Positions 30,013 through 38,758 of a stretch of 64,000 bases of DNA are shown piece after piece. Location: assembly GCF_900090145.1 (NCBI RefSeq), contig NZ_FMHI01000005.1, forward strand, positions 62,001 to 126,000, written 5' to 3'. A model generated the notes under the pieces. That model was not told the DNA's origin and ran no database searches. It worked only from the letters and a program-made list of their open reading frames with translations. Origin of the DNA: Streptomyces sp. WMMB 322. Its GTDB lineage: Bacteria > Actinomycetota > Actinomycetes > Streptomycetales > Streptomycetaceae. The position numbers and the translations under genes were made by a program. Each line of letters begins with the position of its first letter. The stretch's first letter is position 1.

Positions 30013-30516
30013 ATGGAGATCCGGGCGTTCGAAGAGCATGACTGGCCGCAGGTCTGGCCGATCGTCGAAGAGATCGTCCGTAAGGGCGACACCTTCTGCT
30101 ACGACCCCCTCCAGACTGAGGCACAGGCACACGACATGTGGGTGGTGAAGCCCCCGGGCCATGTCGTGGTGGCCGTGGAGGGCCGGCGCGTGCTTGGCAC
30201 CTCGAACATGTACCCCAATCGGCCCGGTCCCGGTTCCCACATCGCGAGCGGCAACTTCATGGTGGCGCCGGAGGCGCGCGGACAGGGCGTCGGTCAAGCG
30301 CTGGTCGAGTATCTGCTCGACTGGGCATCGGCCTGCGGATTCACCGGCGTGCAATTCAACGCGGTCGCGGCTTCCAACACGCCTGCCGTCAGACTGTACG
30401 AGCGCCTCGGGTTCACCGTCGTCGGCACCGTCCCTGGAGCGTTTCGGCATCCGATGCTGGGTCCGGTCGGACTGCACGTCATGTTTCACGACCTGGACGC
30501 CAGGCCCGGTTCATAG
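30013..30516 (+). CDS. GNAT family N-acetyltransferase
   Basis: A 167-residue acetyltransferase. The acetyl-CoA binding motif A reads VAPEARGQGVGQALVEYLLDWA, and the C-terminal NTPAVRLYERLGFTVVGTVPGAF motif B is typical of GNAT. The N-terminal part (EHDWPQVWPIVEEIVRKGDTFCYDP) resembles the phosphinothricin/streptothricin-type subgroup. Substrate is unknown. It lies between the first two copies of the msrA 3' end, so it is probably acquired cargo. ATG 30013 is the natural start. Confidence 0.88.
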   Translation: MEIRAFEEHDWPQVWPIVEEIVRKGDTFCYDPLQTEAQAHDMWVVKPPGHVVVAVEGRRVLGTSNMYPNRPGPGSHIASGNFMVAPEARGQGVGQALVEYLLDWASACGFTGVQFNAVAASNTPAVRLYERLGFTVVGTVPGAFRHPMLGPVGLHVMFHDLDARPGS

Positions 30517-30665
30517 CGGTCGACGGCCGGTCCCCCACGCTCATGGCTCGGTGAGAGCCAAGCAGCAATGAGACCGCCTGCGCCTATGAGCCGCGAGAGC
30601 TGCGCGTCCCGGAGAACGTCAGACCGAGCCCACGAAGCTGAGGCACATGGCAACCGGGATCCGCA

Positions 30666-30713
30666 GGGACGGACGTGAGCTGCCCGGCGGGAGTGGGGCC
30701 GGCTGAGGGCTGA
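30666..30713 (+). repeat. msrA 3'-end repeat, copy B
   Basis: Outside any gene this copy reads GTDVSCPAGVGPAEG then TGA, matching the MsrA C-terminus in frame and at its stop. The upstream 20 bp also align with msrA, but with a one-base shift, so it is not part of a working gene. Confidence 0.75.
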
Positions 30714-31016
30714 GCTCCCGGAACTGGGCGGCATCGTGCCTGCAGACCGGGCGGCGCTGCCTCACTGCAGCGGTCAGCGCCGCGTACGACAGTTCGCACG
30801 AGGAGACTGCTTACGGCACGCGCGCCCATGCGGTTCGCCAGGCGCAAGGGCCAGCATGTGACGATGCGCCCGCGAAATCGGACAACGCAGGTCTCTGGGT
30901 GCCGCCGAGGCAAATCGGGGGGCTTCGCGGCCTTCCCACCGGGACGGGTGCTCTGGGACATGGCTCGTCTGGCTCGTTCGTTGCGTCGGCTTCTCCGCCG
31001 GGGACAAGTACGTGAG

Positions 31017-31034
31017 GTCACCCGTCGGGGTGAC
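31017..31034. promoter_or_regulatory. Inverted repeat upstream of toxin-antitoxin-like pair
   Basis: GTCACCC-GTCG-GGGTGAC is a perfect 7-4-7 inverted repeat 63 bp before the first gene of the pair. It may be the operator through which the antitoxin represses the operon. Confidence 0.4.
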
Positions 31035-31096
31035 TACGTGCCGATTCGGCTCGGTACGCTGTTGCAGAGATCAGACTCTCATCCATGGGAGCAGCC

Positions 31097-31450
31097 ATGT
31101 CGACCCCCGCCGCTGAACAGCCACTCGTACCCCAGCCTCCAGCCACTGTGTCTGCCCTGCGGCAGGCGTTGGCTCAGATCGCCCCCGCCGCGCTACCGGC
31201 TTTTACCCGAGAACTCGACCTGGCGGCCGATCAGTCCCGGCACGGCGGCGATCTCGCGCCGTTGCAACGCTTCATCGCACAGTGGGCCGTCTACGTCCAG
31301 ATTCAGCGGCAGCCGGAGCTCGCCGACGAATTCCGACGCTGGGAAGACCTCGCTGAATCCGGTGACGCGGTGCAAGCCAGACGCGCCGCGTCCGAGCTCG
31401 GCCGACTCCTCGATGAAGCACACGCCGCGCTCGAGCTCCCGTCGCGGTGA
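31097..31450 (+). CDS. DUF6247-like protein, probable antitoxin
   Basis: A 117-residue helical protein. Its body (VSALRQALAQIAPAALPAFTRELDLAADQSRHGGDLAPLQRFIAQWAVYVQIQRQPELADEFRR) looks like DUF6247, a family found beside small toxin-like proteins in actinomycetes; the assignment is from memory. It lacks an obvious DNA-binding motif. ATG 31097 is preferred to ATG 31085 because GGGAG lies five bases upstream. Its stop overlaps the next start (GTGA), as in many type II toxin-antitoxin operons. Confidence 0.68.
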   Translation: MSTPAAEQPLVPQPPATVSALRQALAQIAPAALPAFTRELDLAADQSRHGGDLAPLQRFIAQWAVYVQIQRQPELADEFRRWEDLAESGDAVQARRAASELGRLLDEAHAALELPSR

Positions 31451-31719
31451 GCAGCAAATGGCGCTGGGAGTACGACCCGGACCACGCCAACGTGGCCGGT
31501 GGAGTCCCGAAGCATGTGGTTGCGGAGGTGGAACGCCTTGCCGGACAGCTCGTCGAGCTGGCCGAAGTGGGCGTCGACATCGATGATTTCGGTAACGGAC
31601 CGCGCTCTGGCGGCCTACGCAGAATGGACGCAGCGGGCGGCTGGTTCTATTTCCTCGTCGCACCACGGGTCAACCTGATCGTCGTCGTCCGGATCATCCC
31701 GCCGTTCATGGACCTATAG
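31447..31719 (+). CDS. Small RelE/ParE-like protein, probable toxin
   Basis: A 90-residue protein starting at GTG 31447. It has the alpha-alpha-beta-beta-beta layout of RelE/ParE-like toxins: two helices (VVAEVERLAGQLVELAEVG) and then strands (GGLRRMDAAGGWFYFLVAPRVNLIVVVRIIPP). Assignment rests on size, fold pattern and pairing rather than on catalytic residues. Translation is coupled to the upstream gene. The pair lies between msrA 3'-end copies B and C. Confidence 0.62.
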   Translation: MSSKWRWEYDPDHANVAGGVPKHVVAEVERLAGQLVELAEVGVDIDDFGNGPRSGGLRRMDAAGGWFYFLVAPRVNLIVVVRIIPPFMDL

Positions 31720-31859
31720 GCTCCGCCGGAACCCAGGACGAATGATCGGTGCCCCGCCGGATGCAGGGCTTGAGCGATGCCTCGGCCCTGGCCCGTCCAA
31801 CGGCAAATCACCGCTCGCCTCGTAGAGTTGGCCATGCGTCACATCGGTACACCCTCGTG

Positions 31860-31907
31860 GGGACGGGCGTGAGCTGCCCGGTGGGAGTGGGGCCTGCCAA
31901 GGGATGA
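31860..31907 (+). repeat. msrA 3'-end repeat, copy C
   Basis: This copy reads [15 protein letters not shown] then TGA, again the MsrA C-terminus in frame with a stop. It lies directly after the toxin-antitoxin-like pair and ends the repeat-bounded segment. Confidence 0.75.
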
Positions 31908-31942
31908 TCCCGGCTTCGTGGCGTCCATCGACCGGAGCACCG

Positions 31943-32794
31943 TCACGGCGCCGCCGGAACCAGCTTGTAGTGGAGGCGGAGCACGGGGGCGGACCACAGG
32001 CGAAGGACGTGATCGGTACGGAGCGTTCCCTCTGTGTCGACGTAGACGCGGAATGCCTCGTGGATCGGGACGCGGGCGGCATGGGCGCCGGCACGGTGCT
32101 CGACCACCACGTAGGCACCGACGTCCCCGAAGTCACCGGCCGGAGAGGTCAGTTCCAGCGCACCGTCCGACGAGACGCGCGGTCGCAGAAAGACCTGGAC
32201 GTTGCCTGCTTCGAGGGGAAAGGCCACGTGGACGCTCGGCTGAACCGAGCGCGGCAGCACACGTGCCGAGTAGCACCCGCTGTAGACGTACTCGCCCGTC
32301 GAGCGGAGCTTGCGTATCCAGCCCGCGGACCGCTGTCCGCCGTCGGCGCCCACGATCGCAATCACTCTGCTGTCCATGCCGTGGGCGACGTCGAGTGGCC
32401 GCATCGGCAGCGCGAGCTGTTGCACCCGGCGCCCGAAGAACCGCGAGATGAGTTCACCGCCGGGCCGGAACAGCGGACTCCACTGGGTCCACACCTCCAG
32501 GCGCCAGTCGGACGTGTGCTCGTAGAAGTCACGGATTTCCGGGCGGAGTTCGGCGGCCTTGAAGTCCGGCCCGTCGAGCTGCGACATGTCCGGCAGCAAG
32601 CCCCCGCCGGCCGCTTCCCTGACCGTGCCGCCGTGCGCCGCCGCGGCAGCGCCCAGCCATCCGTCGCCGACGGTTTGGCCGTCGTGCGTGGGAGCTGCCA
32701 GCCACTGATGTTCACCTGCCAAGTCGACCGGCCGGCCCGTGACGCGCCAGAACGCCCGGGAGACACGGTCCAGCCATGGCAGGAACGCACTCAT
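31943..32794 (-). CDS. Conserved hypothetical protein
   Basis: A 283-residue soluble protein (286 if ATG 32803 is used). I recognise no domain. Two stretches look folded: an N-terminal part around EHTSDWRLEVWTQWSPLFRPGGELISRFFGRRVQQLALP, and a C-terminal beta-rich part with RPRVSSDGALELTSPAGDFGDVGAYVVVEHRAG. There is no signal peptide or helix. It reads toward the msrA-tail copy C and forms a boundary of the accessory segment. Confidence 0.65.
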   Translation of the reverse strand: MSAFLPWLDRVSRAFWRVTGRPVDLAGEHQWLAAPTHDGQTVGDGWLGAAAAAHGGTVREAAGGGLLPDMSQLDGPDFKAAELRPEIRDFYEHTSDWRLEVWTQWSPLFRPGGELISRFFGRRVQQLALPMRPLDVAHGMDSRVIAIVGADGGQRSAGWIRKLRSTGEYVYSGCYSARVLPRSVQPSVHVAFPLEAGNVQVFLRPRVSSDGALELTSPAGDFGDVGAYVVVEHRAGAHAARVPIHEAFRVYVDTEGTLRTDHVLRLWSAPVLRLHYKLVPAAP

Positions 32795-33058
32795 ACGCAA
32801 CATCGTCTCAGGTGAGTGCGGTTACATGACCGGCGGCTTCGCCCCCGCCGGGGGCGGCCCCGACGCCCGTGGGCACCTGCCCGCCCGGCCCGCCAACCAC
32901 CTCTCCCGTCACGAAACTTGGGCCCACAAACGCGGGCCCTGTGTCCGCGCCTTAGCCTCGGCCTCTGAATGTCACACCGCATCTGCCGTGCCCGACGGGA
33001 ACGGCAAGGTCCGCAGTTTTACCGGGAGTTCCCCAAGTCCCCCGGCAACTGCGCGCTT

Positions 33059-33781
33059 TCACGCGGCCCCAGTGGCCTCGGAGCGCCCCTGCCCGTCCTC
33101 CTCCACCGGTGGCATGAAGGCCCGCAGCCACCGCTCGGTCTGGGCGACGTGGGCCTCGGCCGCGCCGGAGGCCGCGCCCGGGTCCCGGTCGGCGATCGCG
33201 GTGGCCAGTACGCGGTGGTCCTCGTCGCTCTTGCGGCGCAGCTCAGGACCTTCGGGGAGGGTGAAGACCTGGTACTTGCGGGAGCGGGCGCGGAAGACCG
33301 CGAGCAGCGAGGCGAGGGTGGGGTTGCCGCCGGCCCGGGCGATCTCGGCGTGGAAGCGGTGGTCGAGCTCGGACGCCTCGGTGGGGTCGTCGGTGGCGTC
33401 CATGGCTTCTATCAGCGAGAAGAGCGTACTGACCTGCTCGGGGGTGGCGCGTGCGGCCGCCTTGGCCGCGACGTGGCCTTCGAGTACGCGCCGGATCTCG
33501 TAGACCTCCAGCAGCCCGGAGAGCGGCAGCAGTTCCAGCGTCAGAGAGAGGCTGCCGATCACGTCCTCCGGCCGGAGCGGGGAGACGTATGTGCCGGAGC
33601 CGTGCCGCGGCTCCAGGGCGCCGAGCGCCGCCAGCATCCGTACGGCTTCGCGCAGCGGCCCCCGGGAGACGCCGAGTTCCTCGCAGAGCTCGCCCTCGGC
33701 CGGGATGCGCTCGCCCGCCTCGATGCGCCCCGTGGCGATCATGTGCCGTAGACCGTGGAACGCCTTGTCGACCGCGGACAT
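33059..33781 (-). CDS. GntR family regulator (FadR subfamily)
   Basis: A 240-residue regulator. The GntR winged helix covers about residues 5-70 (GLRHMIATGRIEAGERIPAEGELCEELGVSRGPLREAVRMLAALGALE), followed by the helical FCD effector domain with metal-binding His/Asp positions (ELDHRFHAEIARAGGN, then HRVLATAIADRD). ATG 33781 has AGGAG upstream; the longer frame to 33904 has no support. It is divergent from an aminotransferase and importer operon, which it probably represses through the palindromes between them. Confidence 0.92.
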   Translation of the reverse strand: MSAVDKAFHGLRHMIATGRIEAGERIPAEGELCEELGVSRGPLREAVRMLAALGALEPRHGSGTYVSPLRPEDVIGSLSLTLELLPLSGLLEVYEIRRVLEGHVAAKAAARATPEQVSTLFSLIEAMDATDDPTEASELDHRFHAEIARAGGNPTLASLLAVFRARSRKYQVFTLPEGPELRRKSDEDHRVLATAIADRDPGAASGAAEAHVAQTERWLRAFMPPVEEDGQGRSEATGAA

Positions 33782-33842
33782 CGGACTCCTCCCCAGGACG
33801 GTCCGGCGCTGTCGCCGGACGGGGCCACTGTAGCGAGTCATC

Positions 33843-33880
33843 AGACGTCTCAGAGATCTCGATGACAAGTCATCTGATGA
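33843..33880. promoter_or_regulatory. Cluster of four palindromes, candidate GntR operator
   Basis: Within 38 bp lie AGACGTCT (33843-33850), GAGATCTC (33853-33860), GATGAC-AA-GTCATC (33861-33874) and TCATC-T-GATGA (33870-33880), all perfect. They lie in the divergent promoter region. Several overlapping dyads in one short region suggest cooperative binding. Confidence 0.6.
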
Positions 33881-34023
33881 TTCCGTGCTCTCAACCCCTT
33901 GCATGTCCGAAAAGAGGCATGCCAGGATCCCGAGTCATCTTATAAGTCCTGGGGTGCTCTGGCCCTCTTCGGTTGTTCACCGGGCTCTCGGGGGCGCTCA
34001 GGTTCCGGCAGATGTGGAGTGTT

Positions 34024-35244
34024 GTGAGCGAGACCGAGGTCACCACCGCGCCCCGCCCGCTGCTGCTGCCCGACGGCCGGCCGGCAGCCGGGGCATGGTC
34101 GCTCGACCCCGCCATGAAGCACTTGAACCACGGTTCGTTCGGGGCGGTTCCGCTCGTCGCGCAGGAGCGGCAGAACGCGCTGCGCGCGGAGATGGACCGC
34201 TCCCCGGTGGTGTGGTTTCCCGCGCTGCCGCAGCGGGTCGCCGCCACCCGGGCCGAACTCGCCGGCTTCCTCGGTGTCGCACCCGACGAGCTCGCCCTCG
34301 TACCGAATGCCAGCGCGGGCGCCAGCACCGTATACGCCGGGCTCCCCCGCCGCCGCGGCGGCGAGATCCTCGTCACCGACCACGGCTACGGAGCGGTGAC
34401 CATGGGCGCCGAGCGGCTGGCGCGACGCTGGGGCGGAACGGTCCGCACCGCCCGGGTGCCGCTAGACGCGGACGAGGAACAGGCGTACCAGGCCGTGGTC
34501 GGTGAGATGTCCGCCGCCACCGACCTCGTCGTGGTCGACCACATCACCTCCTCCACCGCGCGCCGGCTCCCCGTGGCACGCATCGGCGCGGAAGCACACC
34601 GCCGCGCCGTCCCGCTGCTGGTGGACGGCGCACACGCGCCCGGCCTGATCGACGCCCCGCTGGAGGGCATCACCTGCGACTTCTGGGTCGGCAACCTGCA
34701 CAAGTGGTGCTGCGCACCGCGGGGGACCGCCACGCTGGTCGCCCGCGGCCCCCTGCGCGAGCTGCTCCACCCCTTGATCGACTCGTGGGGTGCCGACGAC
34801 CCGTATCCCGAGCGCTTCGACCAGCAGGGCACGGTGGACGCCACCGGCTATCTGGCGGCGCCGGCCGCGCTCGGCTTCATCGAGCGCACCTGGGGCTGGC
34901 AGACCGTCCGCCGGTACATGGACGAGCTCGCCGACTACGGCGCGCAGATCACCGGCGCGGCATTCGCCGAGCTGACAGACGCAGCCGGCCCCGTCGACGT
35001 CGGCATGCCGGTGCCCGGCATGCGGCTGGTGCGGCTGCCCGAAGGGCTGGCCGCCAACCGTGTCGAGGCCGACGCCCTGCGCGACCGGGTGGCCCGCGAG
35101 CTGGGCGTCGAGGTCGCGTTCACCAGTTTCGGAGGTGCGGGTTACCTCCGCCTCTCCGCGCACGTCTACAACACCGCCGCCGACTACGAGCACTTCGCCG
35201 AGGCATGCGTGCCCGCACTCGGCGAGTGGGCCCGCGAGCGGTAG
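34024..35244 (+). CDS. Class V aminotransferase (isopenicillin-N epimerase-like)
   Basis: A 406-residue PLP enzyme. The PLP lysine is in DFWVGNLHKWCCAPRG (Lys227), with VDGAHAPGLIDAPLEG upstream as in CefD-type epimerases and cysteine desulfurase-like proteins. An N-terminal LNHGSFGAVP motif is also family-typical. It could transaminate or epimerise an amino compound taken up by the adjacent importer. GTG 34024 is preferred (GGAG four bases upstream); ATG 34012 is possible. It is the first gene of the rightward operon. Confidence 0.86.
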   Translation: MSETEVTTAPRPLLLPDGRPAAGAWSLDPAMKHLNHGSFGAVPLVAQERQNALRAEMDRSPVVWFPALPQRVAATRAELAGFLGVAPDELALVPNASAGASTVYAGLPRRRGGEILVTDHGYGAVTMGAERLARRWGGTVRTARVPLDADEEQAYQAVVGEMSAATDLVVVDHITSSTARRLPVARIGAEAHRRAVPLLVDGAHAPGLIDAPLEGITCDFWVGNLHKWCCAPRGTATLVARGPLRELLHPLIDSWGADDPYPERFDQQGTVDATGYLAAPAALGFIERTWGWQTVRRYMDELADYGAQITGAAFAELTDAAGPVDVGMPVPGMRLVRLPEGLAANRVEADALRDRVARELGVEVAFTSFGGAGYLRLSAHVYNTAADYEHFAEACVPALGEWARER

Positions 35245-35312
35245 CGGTGCGCACCCCCGGTCCCCCGGCCGCCGCTTCCGGCGCGGCGCACACAAAGGAA
35301 GAGGTCAGCACG

Positions 35313-36614
35313 ATGAGAAGAAGGACGGCAGCCCTGGCACTCGGAACCGCCGCCGCGATGGTCATGACCGGCTGTTCCGCCATGGGCGGCGGCGACGGCG
35401 GCACGGTCACCATCAACATGGCCGAGAGCCTCACGAACCCCACCCGCACGGACCTGTTGAAGGACCTCATAGCGCAGTTCGAGGCGGAGAACCCCGGCAT
35501 CAAGGTCAACCTGATCTCGCCGCCCACGGAGCAGGCCGATCAGAAGCTGCGGCAGATGCTCCAGTCCGGCACCGGCGTCGACGTGCTCGAAGTGCGCGAC
35601 ATCACCGTGGGGCCGTGGTCGACCAACGGCTGGCTCCACGACATGAAGAAGGATCTCAAGGGCTGGGACGGCTGGCAGGAGATGACGGACAACGCCGTCA
35701 ATGCGGCCGAGGACGAAAAGGGCCGGACGTACTTCGTCCCCTACGGCTTCTACGGCCTCAGCCTCTTCTACCGCACCGACCTGATCAAGAAGGCCGGCTT
35801 CAGCAAGCCGCCGTCCACCTGGGAGGACCTGCTGAAGCAGGCCTCCGCCGTCCACGACCCGGACAAACGCCGGTACGGCTACGCCTTCCGGGGCGGCACC
35901 AACGGCAACAGCAACGTCACCGCCGCCGTCTCGGCGTACGTCGCCGGGAAGATCGACCCCCGGAACGGCTTCAAGCTCAAGGACGGCAGCACCATCTTCT
36001 CCGCGCCCGAGGCGCAGGACGCCGTCGAGACGTACTTCGGCCTCTTCAAGAAGGCATCCCCCAAGTCGTCGGTCTCCTGGGGCTATCCGGAGATGGTCGA
36101 GGGATTCTCCAACGGCTCCACCGCCTTCCTGCTGCAGGACCCCGAAGTGATCGCCACCGTCCGGGAGTCCAGCACCGTCTCCGAGGAACAGTGGAGCACG
36201 GCACCGCTGATGACGGGGCCGAGCGGCAAGACCGTCCAGCCGCTGGCCACCGCGGGCTGGGGCATCGCGAAAGGCAGCGACCACAAGCCCGAGGCCGTGA
36301 AGCTGCTGAAGTTCCTCTCCGAGGGCAAGGCCTCGACCACGTTCAGCAAGAAGAACAGCCTGGTGCCGATCCTGAAGTCGGCGGGCGAGGACGACTTCTA
36401 CAAGACCGGTCCCTGGGCGAGCTACGTGACGATGACGGAGAACCCGGACACGTACCTCAACGTCACCCAGCCGCGCGGTGTCTCCTGGTGGACCGAGTGG
36501 GAGCAGAAGGCCGACGCCGACGTGCAGAAGGTGCTGCTCGGCAAGATGACGCCCGAGAAGCTGCTGGCCGAATGGGACGCCTTCTGGACCGCGAAGTGGG
36601 CGAAGGAGAAGTAG
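35313..36614 (+). CDS. ABC importer solute-binding lipoprotein
   Basis: A 433-residue extracellular binding protein of the sugar (CUT1, family 1) type. A lipoprotein signal precedes Cys21 (AMVMTGC). The mature part has MAESLTNPTRTDLLKDLIAQFEAENPGIKVN and the conserved hinge segment YFVPYGFYGLSLFYRTDLIKKAGF. It delivers its ligand to the two permeases encoded next. The ligand is unknown; the aminotransferase upstream suggests an amino-bearing compound. A ribosome site (AAAGGAAGAGG) precedes ATG 35313. Confidence 0.93.
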   Translation: MRRRTAALALGTAAAMVMTGCSAMGGGDGGTVTINMAESLTNPTRTDLLKDLIAQFEAENPGIKVNLISPPTEQADQKLRQMLQSGTGVDVLEVRDITVGPWSTNGWLHDMKKDLKGWDGWQEMTDNAVNAAEDEKGRTYFVPYGFYGLSLFYRTDLIKKAGFSKPPSTWEDLLKQASAVHDPDKRRYGYAFRGGTNGNSNVTAAVSAYVAGKIDPRNGFKLKDGSTIFSAPEAQDAVETYFGLFKKASPKSSVSWGYPEMVEGFSNGSTAFLLQDPEVIATVRESSTVSEEQWSTAPLMTGPSGKTVQPLATAGWGIAKGSDHKPEAVKLLKFLSEGKASTTFSKKNSLVPILKSAGEDDFYKTGPWASYVTMTENPDTYLNVTQPRGVSWWTEWEQKADADVQKVLLGKMTPEKLLAEWDAFWTAKWAKEK

Positions 36615-36616
36615 CC

Positions 36617-37651
36617 GTGCCCACCGCGTACCCGACGAAACAGAGGAACCAGTCGAACCAGCCGGCGGCGGGGCTCCCCTCCCGCAAGGGGGGCGCCCCG
36701 CCCGGGCGCGGCACGGCACCGGGGCGGCGCAAGCCCGAGTTCAGCAACCGCCGCGGTCTGCTCATCGCCGCCTTCATGGCCCCGGCCGCGGTCTTCGTCG
36801 CGGTCTTCACCTACTACCCGGTGCTCGCGGGCAGCCAGATGGCCTTCCGCAACTGGAAGCTCACCGACCTCACCGACACGTCCTGGGTGGGCCTGAAGAA
36901 CTTCCGGGACGTCTTCGGCGACCCGGCCTGGGACACCGTGGTGAGCAACACGGCAGTCTGGGTGTTCGGTTCGATCGTCCCGCAGCTCGTGATCGGCTTC
37001 GCCCTCGCCCTGTGGCTGCGCCGGAAGTTCCGCTTCCGCGGTCTCTACCAGGCGCTGATCTTCTTTCCCTGGGCGATCTCCGGGTTCCTCATCGGCATCC
37101 TCTTCCGATGGCTCTTCAACAGTGAGTTCGGCGCCGTGAACGACCTGCTGCACAAGGCCGGTCTCATCGACGCCCCGATCGCCTGGCTGGCCGCCCCGGA
37201 CAGCGCGATGGCCGCCGTACTGGTCGCCAACATCTGGTACGGCGTCACCTTCTTCGCAATCATGATCCTCGCCGCACTGCAGTCCATCCCGGACGAGCTG
37301 TACGAAGCCGCCGCTCTCGACGGAGCGGGCAAGGCGCGCACACTGTTCCAGATCACCATTCCGTACATCCGCACCACGCTCGCCCTGACGGTGCTGCTGC
37401 GGATCATCTGGATCTTCAACTTCCCCGACCTGATCTTCGGCATGACCGGTGGGGGACCGAACAACGAGACGCACATCGTGACCACCTGGATGATCCGGAT
37501 CACGCAGCAGGGCGACTACGGCAGGGCTTCCGCGCTCGGCCTGCTCATCGTCGCGTCGCTGCTCGTCTTCGCGGTGTTCTTCCTCCTGGCCACCCGGGAG
37601 AAGAGCAGCCGGACCACGCGGAAGAGCCGACGGGACGGGGTGAACTCGTGA
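36617..37651 (+). CDS. ABC importer permease 1 (CUT1, UgpA-type)
   Basis: A 344-residue permease with six helices after a ~40-residue basic N-terminal tail. The EAA loop, which contacts the ATPase, reads ELYEAAALDGAGKARTLFQITIPYI. GTG 36617 follows the binding-protein stop by two bases, so the genes are coupled. It pairs with the next permease. Confidence 0.93.
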   Translation: MPTAYPTKQRNQSNQPAAGLPSRKGGAPPGRGTAPGRRKPEFSNRRGLLIAAFMAPAAVFVAVFTYYPVLAGSQMAFRNWKLTDLTDTSWVGLKNFRDVFGDPAWDTVVSNTAVWVFGSIVPQLVIGFALALWLRRKFRFRGLYQALIFFPWAISGFLIGILFRWLFNSEFGAVNDLLHKAGLIDAPIAWLAAPDSAMAAVLVANIWYGVTFFAIMILAALQSIPDELYEAAALDGAGKARTLFQITIPYIRTTLALTVLLRIIWIFNFPDLIFGMTGGGPNNETHIVTTWMIRITQQGDYGRASALGLLIVASLLVFAVFFLLATREKSSRTTRKSRRDGVNS

Positions 37652-38484
37652 TTCGCAACGAGACCGCGGGCGGCCGGGCAGTGAAGTTCGCCTTCCTGGG
37701 CCTGTGGCTGGTCTTCACCGCCTTCCCCCTCTACTGGATCACCATCACCTCGCTCAAAGCGCCCGGGGACATCTTCACCTTCCCGATCGCCTACTGGCCC
37801 GAGACGTTCTCGCTGGAGAACTACCGCGGGCTGTTCAGCAAGGCGGACTTCGGCACGTACGTCGTCAACAGCCTGGTCGTCGCGACCCTCGCGGGTCTCA
37901 CGGCCACGGCGATCGCGATGCTCTCGGGATACGTGCTGGCGCGCTTCGAGTTCCGTTCCAAGTCCGCGCTGCTGATGGCCGCCCTGGTCACCCAGATGAT
38001 CCCGGCGTTCATCGCGCTGGGTCCGCTGTATCTGCTGATGACCGACCTGAAGCTGGTCGACAACCGGCTCGGGCTCGTCCTCGTCTACATCGCCGTGTGC
38101 ATCCCGTTCTGCACGGTGATGCTGCGCGGCTTCTTCGAGAACATTCCCGACGCACTGGAGGAGGCCGCGATGATCGACGGCCTGTCCCGGTTCGGGGCGC
38201 TGTTCCGGGTGCTGCTGCCGGTGATGCGGCCCGGCATCATCGCCGCGTTCGTCTTCAACTTCATCAACTGCTGGAACGAGCTGTTCCTGTCGGTGACGCT
38301 GATGAACAGCGATACGAACAAGACCATCCCCACGGCCCTGAACGGATTCATCTCCAGCTTCAACATCGACTGGGGCTCGATGTCGGCGGCCGCGGTGCTG
38401 ACGATCCTGCCGACGATGGTGCTGTTCGCCTTCGCCAGCCGGCACATCGTCCAGGGCCTCACCGCCGGCGCAACCAAGGGCTGA
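37648..38484 (+). CDS. ABC importer permease 2 (CUT1, UgpE-type)
   Basis: A 278-residue permease, starting at GTG 37648 with a four-base overlap of permease 1. The EAA loop is ALEEAAMIDGLSRFGALFRVLLPVM. No ATPase gene follows; CUT1 importers in streptomycetes commonly share the multitask ATPase MsiK encoded elsewhere, which I take to be the case here. Confidence 0.93.
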   Translation: MIRNETAGGRAVKFAFLGLWLVFTAFPLYWITITSLKAPGDIFTFPIAYWPETFSLENYRGLFSKADFGTYVVNSLVVATLAGLTATAIAMLSGYVLARFEFRSKSALLMAALVTQMIPAFIALGPLYLLMTDLKLVDNRLGLVLVYIAVCIPFCTVMLRGFFENIPDALEEAAMIDGLSRFGALFRVLLPVMRPGIIAAFVFNFINCWNELFLSVTLMNSDTNKTIPTALNGFISSFNIDWGSMSAAAVLTILPTMVLFAFASRHIVQGLTAGATKG

Positions 38485-38758
38485 TCGGGACGGCGCTCTG
38501 CAACCGGGGGCCGCCGGCGCTCGGCCGCCCGGTGCGGGACTACGGGGCGCCCGCCCCCGCCCGCCATGAGCCCGAACCCGACCGTGAGTCCGGGCTCACC
38601 GGACCACTCTCAACGCCCGTGGCGCGAAGAGGACTTCGCCGAGCTCGTCGACGGAGGCCGGGCTTCCGCCGCCGGGGCCGGGCAGTGATCAGGTGCTCTT
38701 CGAGCGGAGGACGGACGCAGAGTACATACGCCGGATGAAGACGCCGCCGTGCGGCGAC

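Larger units (their letters stand above)
30517..31096. other. Long gap with msrA-tail copy B and promoter region
   Basis: About 580 bp with no convincing gene. It holds the second msrA 3'-end copy and a perfect hairpin (31017-31034) upstream of the toxin-antitoxin-like pair. Short frames here have no recognisable product. Confidence 0.55.
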
